Both the position numbers and the translations under genes were made by a program. A DNA stretch of 64,000 nt from Methanosarcina sp. MSH10X1 (GTDB lineage Archaea > Halobacteriota > Methanosarcinia > Methanosarcinales > Methanosarcinaceae): NCBI RefSeq assembly GCF_004099695.1, contig NZ_SCHL01000016.1, positions 1 to 64,000 on the forward strand. The letters are read 5' to 3'. Below the pieces are notes generated by a model. The model saw nothing but the letters and a program-made list of their open reading frames with translations, was not told the origin of the DNA and ran no database searches. Shown in pieces: positions 63,097 to 64,000 of this stretch; position 1 is the first letter of the stretch; each line of letters starts with the position of its first letter.

Positions 63097-63488
63097 GTTC
63101 AGGTAAAAAACAGACTTTTTAATGCCTATCAGGAGAATATAAATCTCTGCGGGAAGATCTTCCCGGAAAAATATATTTGAAAAAATCTGCTACATAACTG
63201 ATTCCCCTACAGCTTAAATAGGATCGAAATAGAAAACTTGGATCAAACAGGTGACATACAGTTCAGAGGATATATTAGAGTCTTTACTGCGTGTATTTGA
63301 GTGAGTATTTGCATGCGCATCGGATTGCCTGTTTGACTCCTCATCCAGGTCTGATCGCCTGTCTGACTCTTCATCCGAGTGCCTCAAATTGATCAGGCAA
63401 TTCGTAATCTGAAGAAATCAGGTTGCTGATTTGAAGTAGTGAATAAAAAAGGTATGAGAAACTAAACTAAAAAAGGTAAGCGACCGTT
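63097..63488. other. Intergenic region before phosphopantothenate synthetase
   Basis: The 392-bp gap contains two 30-bp direct repeats at 63323-63352 and 63353-63382 (core GCCTGTYTGACTCYTCATCC). The AT-rich stretch 63420-63470 may hold a promoter. The gap suggests that the synthetase gene has its own promoter rather than reading through from pantoate kinase. No gene is seen. Confidence 0.55.
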
Positions 63489-64000
63489 ATGACCGAAATA
63501 CCCAAAGACCATCCGAGGTATGAGTCCCTGCTAGCCCGCGAAAAGGTTGCAGCCGGGGTAAAAATGGGAATTACAAGCATTCAGGGGCTGATTGCCCAGG
63601 GAAGAGGCGAAAGCTTTGATTACCTTCTAGGCGAACGAAGCACCAAGTCAGCCCTGTACGCTGAAAGGGCGGCAGTTGCTGCCCTGATTCTGGCAAACAA
63701 CCCTGTAATTTCCGTAAACGGCAATGTCGCAGCCCTCTCTCCTGATAAAGTTGTTGCCCTTGCAGATGTTACAGGGGCGAAGCTTGAAGTGAATCTCTTT
63801 CACAGGACTGAGACGCGGGTGCACCTTATAATAGAACAGCTCAAAGCCAACGGAGCTTACGAGGTACTCGGGAAAAATCCGGATGCTGCCCTTGAACTCT
63901 CTCACGACAGGCGGCTGGTGGAAAGCCGGGGGATTTATTCCGCAGACGTTGTGCTCGTTCCGCTGGAAGACGGAGACCGGTGTGAAAAGCTCGTGGAAAT
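63489..64000 (+). CDS. 4-phosphopantoate-beta-alanine ligase (phosphopantothenate synthetase), 3' part outside window
   Basis: The first 170 residues are present; the gene runs off the window. MTEIPKDHPRYESLLAREKV and the following KMGITSIQGLIAQGRGESFDYL are typical of the archaeal phosphopantothenate synthetase. Further blocks are NPVISVNGNVAAL and AKLEVNLFHRTETRV, the nucleotide-binding region. The enzyme joins 4-phosphopantoate and beta-alanine using ATP. With PoK and CoaBC beside it, three successive steps of archaeal CoA synthesis lie in 3.3 kb. Confidence 0.9.
   Translation, partial: MTEIPKDHPRYESLLAREKVAAGVKMGITSIQGLIAQGRGESFDYLLGERSTKSALYAERAAVAALILANNPVISVNGNVAALSPDKVVALADVTGAKLEVNLFHRTETRVHLIIEQLKANGAYEVLGKNPDAALELSHDRRLVESRGIYSADVVLVPLEDGDRCEKLVE

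Overview
The window is chromosomal DNA of a methanogenic archaeon of the order Methanosarcinales, very probably a Methanosarcina. This rests on the archaeal DNA ligase, GatD, the archaeal CoA route (pantoate kinase and phosphopantothenate synthetase beside CoaBC), a PGF-CTERM surface protein with PKD domains and 7-bladed propellers, a small symporter accessory protein, and gene-sparse, AT-rich, repeat-filled intergenic DNA. No tRNA, rRNA, CRISPR array or complete insertion sequence was seen. All functions are read from sequence motifs; no database search was run.

Layout. 0.5-2.2 kb: a secreted metzincin-like protease and a small membrane protein, followed by two copies of a MITE-like element. 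2.5-5.9 kb: an ACT protein, homoserine dehydrogenase and DNA ligase in one minus-strand run. 6.2-11 kb: a membrane-bound winged-helix protein, a secreted coiled-coil protein, a lipoprotein, a phasin-like protein, a small heat-shock protein with a repeated upstream element, and rubrerythrin. 11.4-18.4 kb: a metal (probably copper) region with a CopA P-type ATPase carrying three HMA domains, three small HMA proteins, a polytopic His-containing membrane protein and a TauE-like exporter. 18.6-25.6 kb: UbiB-like kinase, a membrane 'gate' protein, a methyltransferase, ArgH and GatD. 26.3-31 kb: a sodium/solute symporter with its small accessory protein, then two tandem LarA-type racemases. 31.1-33.8 kb: a hairpin-rich repeat array, a UPF0173 hydrolase and a conserved archaeal protein.

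From 34 to 55 kb the window is accessory in character. It holds a Fic protein behind an iteron-like array, a Tad/GspE-type ATPase with its GspF-type membrane partner, three paralogous 7-bladed propeller surface proteins, and a type I restriction-modification locus (R, small ORF, S, unknown AT-rich gene, orphan HsdS tail, M) lying between the propeller genes. 55-64 kb returns to mostly core genes: a PHP phosphoesterase, RlmE with TRAM, a DUF1275 membrane protein, an AT-rich TIM-barrel protein, a Vms1-like peptidyl-tRNA hydrolase and the CoA cluster, whose last gene runs off the window.

The most notable points are: (i) the Fic gene with two identical 54-bp upstream units phased by 11-bp steps; (ii) the rearranged hsdS-hsdM junction, where an unknown gene separates hsdS from a second, orphan HsdS C-terminus; (iii) two genes in the metal region that lack ATG/GTG/TTG where the protein should begin, one having an ATT at ideal Shine-Dalgarno spacing; (iv) twin palindromes 20 bp apart in front of copZ; and (v) three near-regular repeats upstream of the TATA box of the small heat-shock gene.
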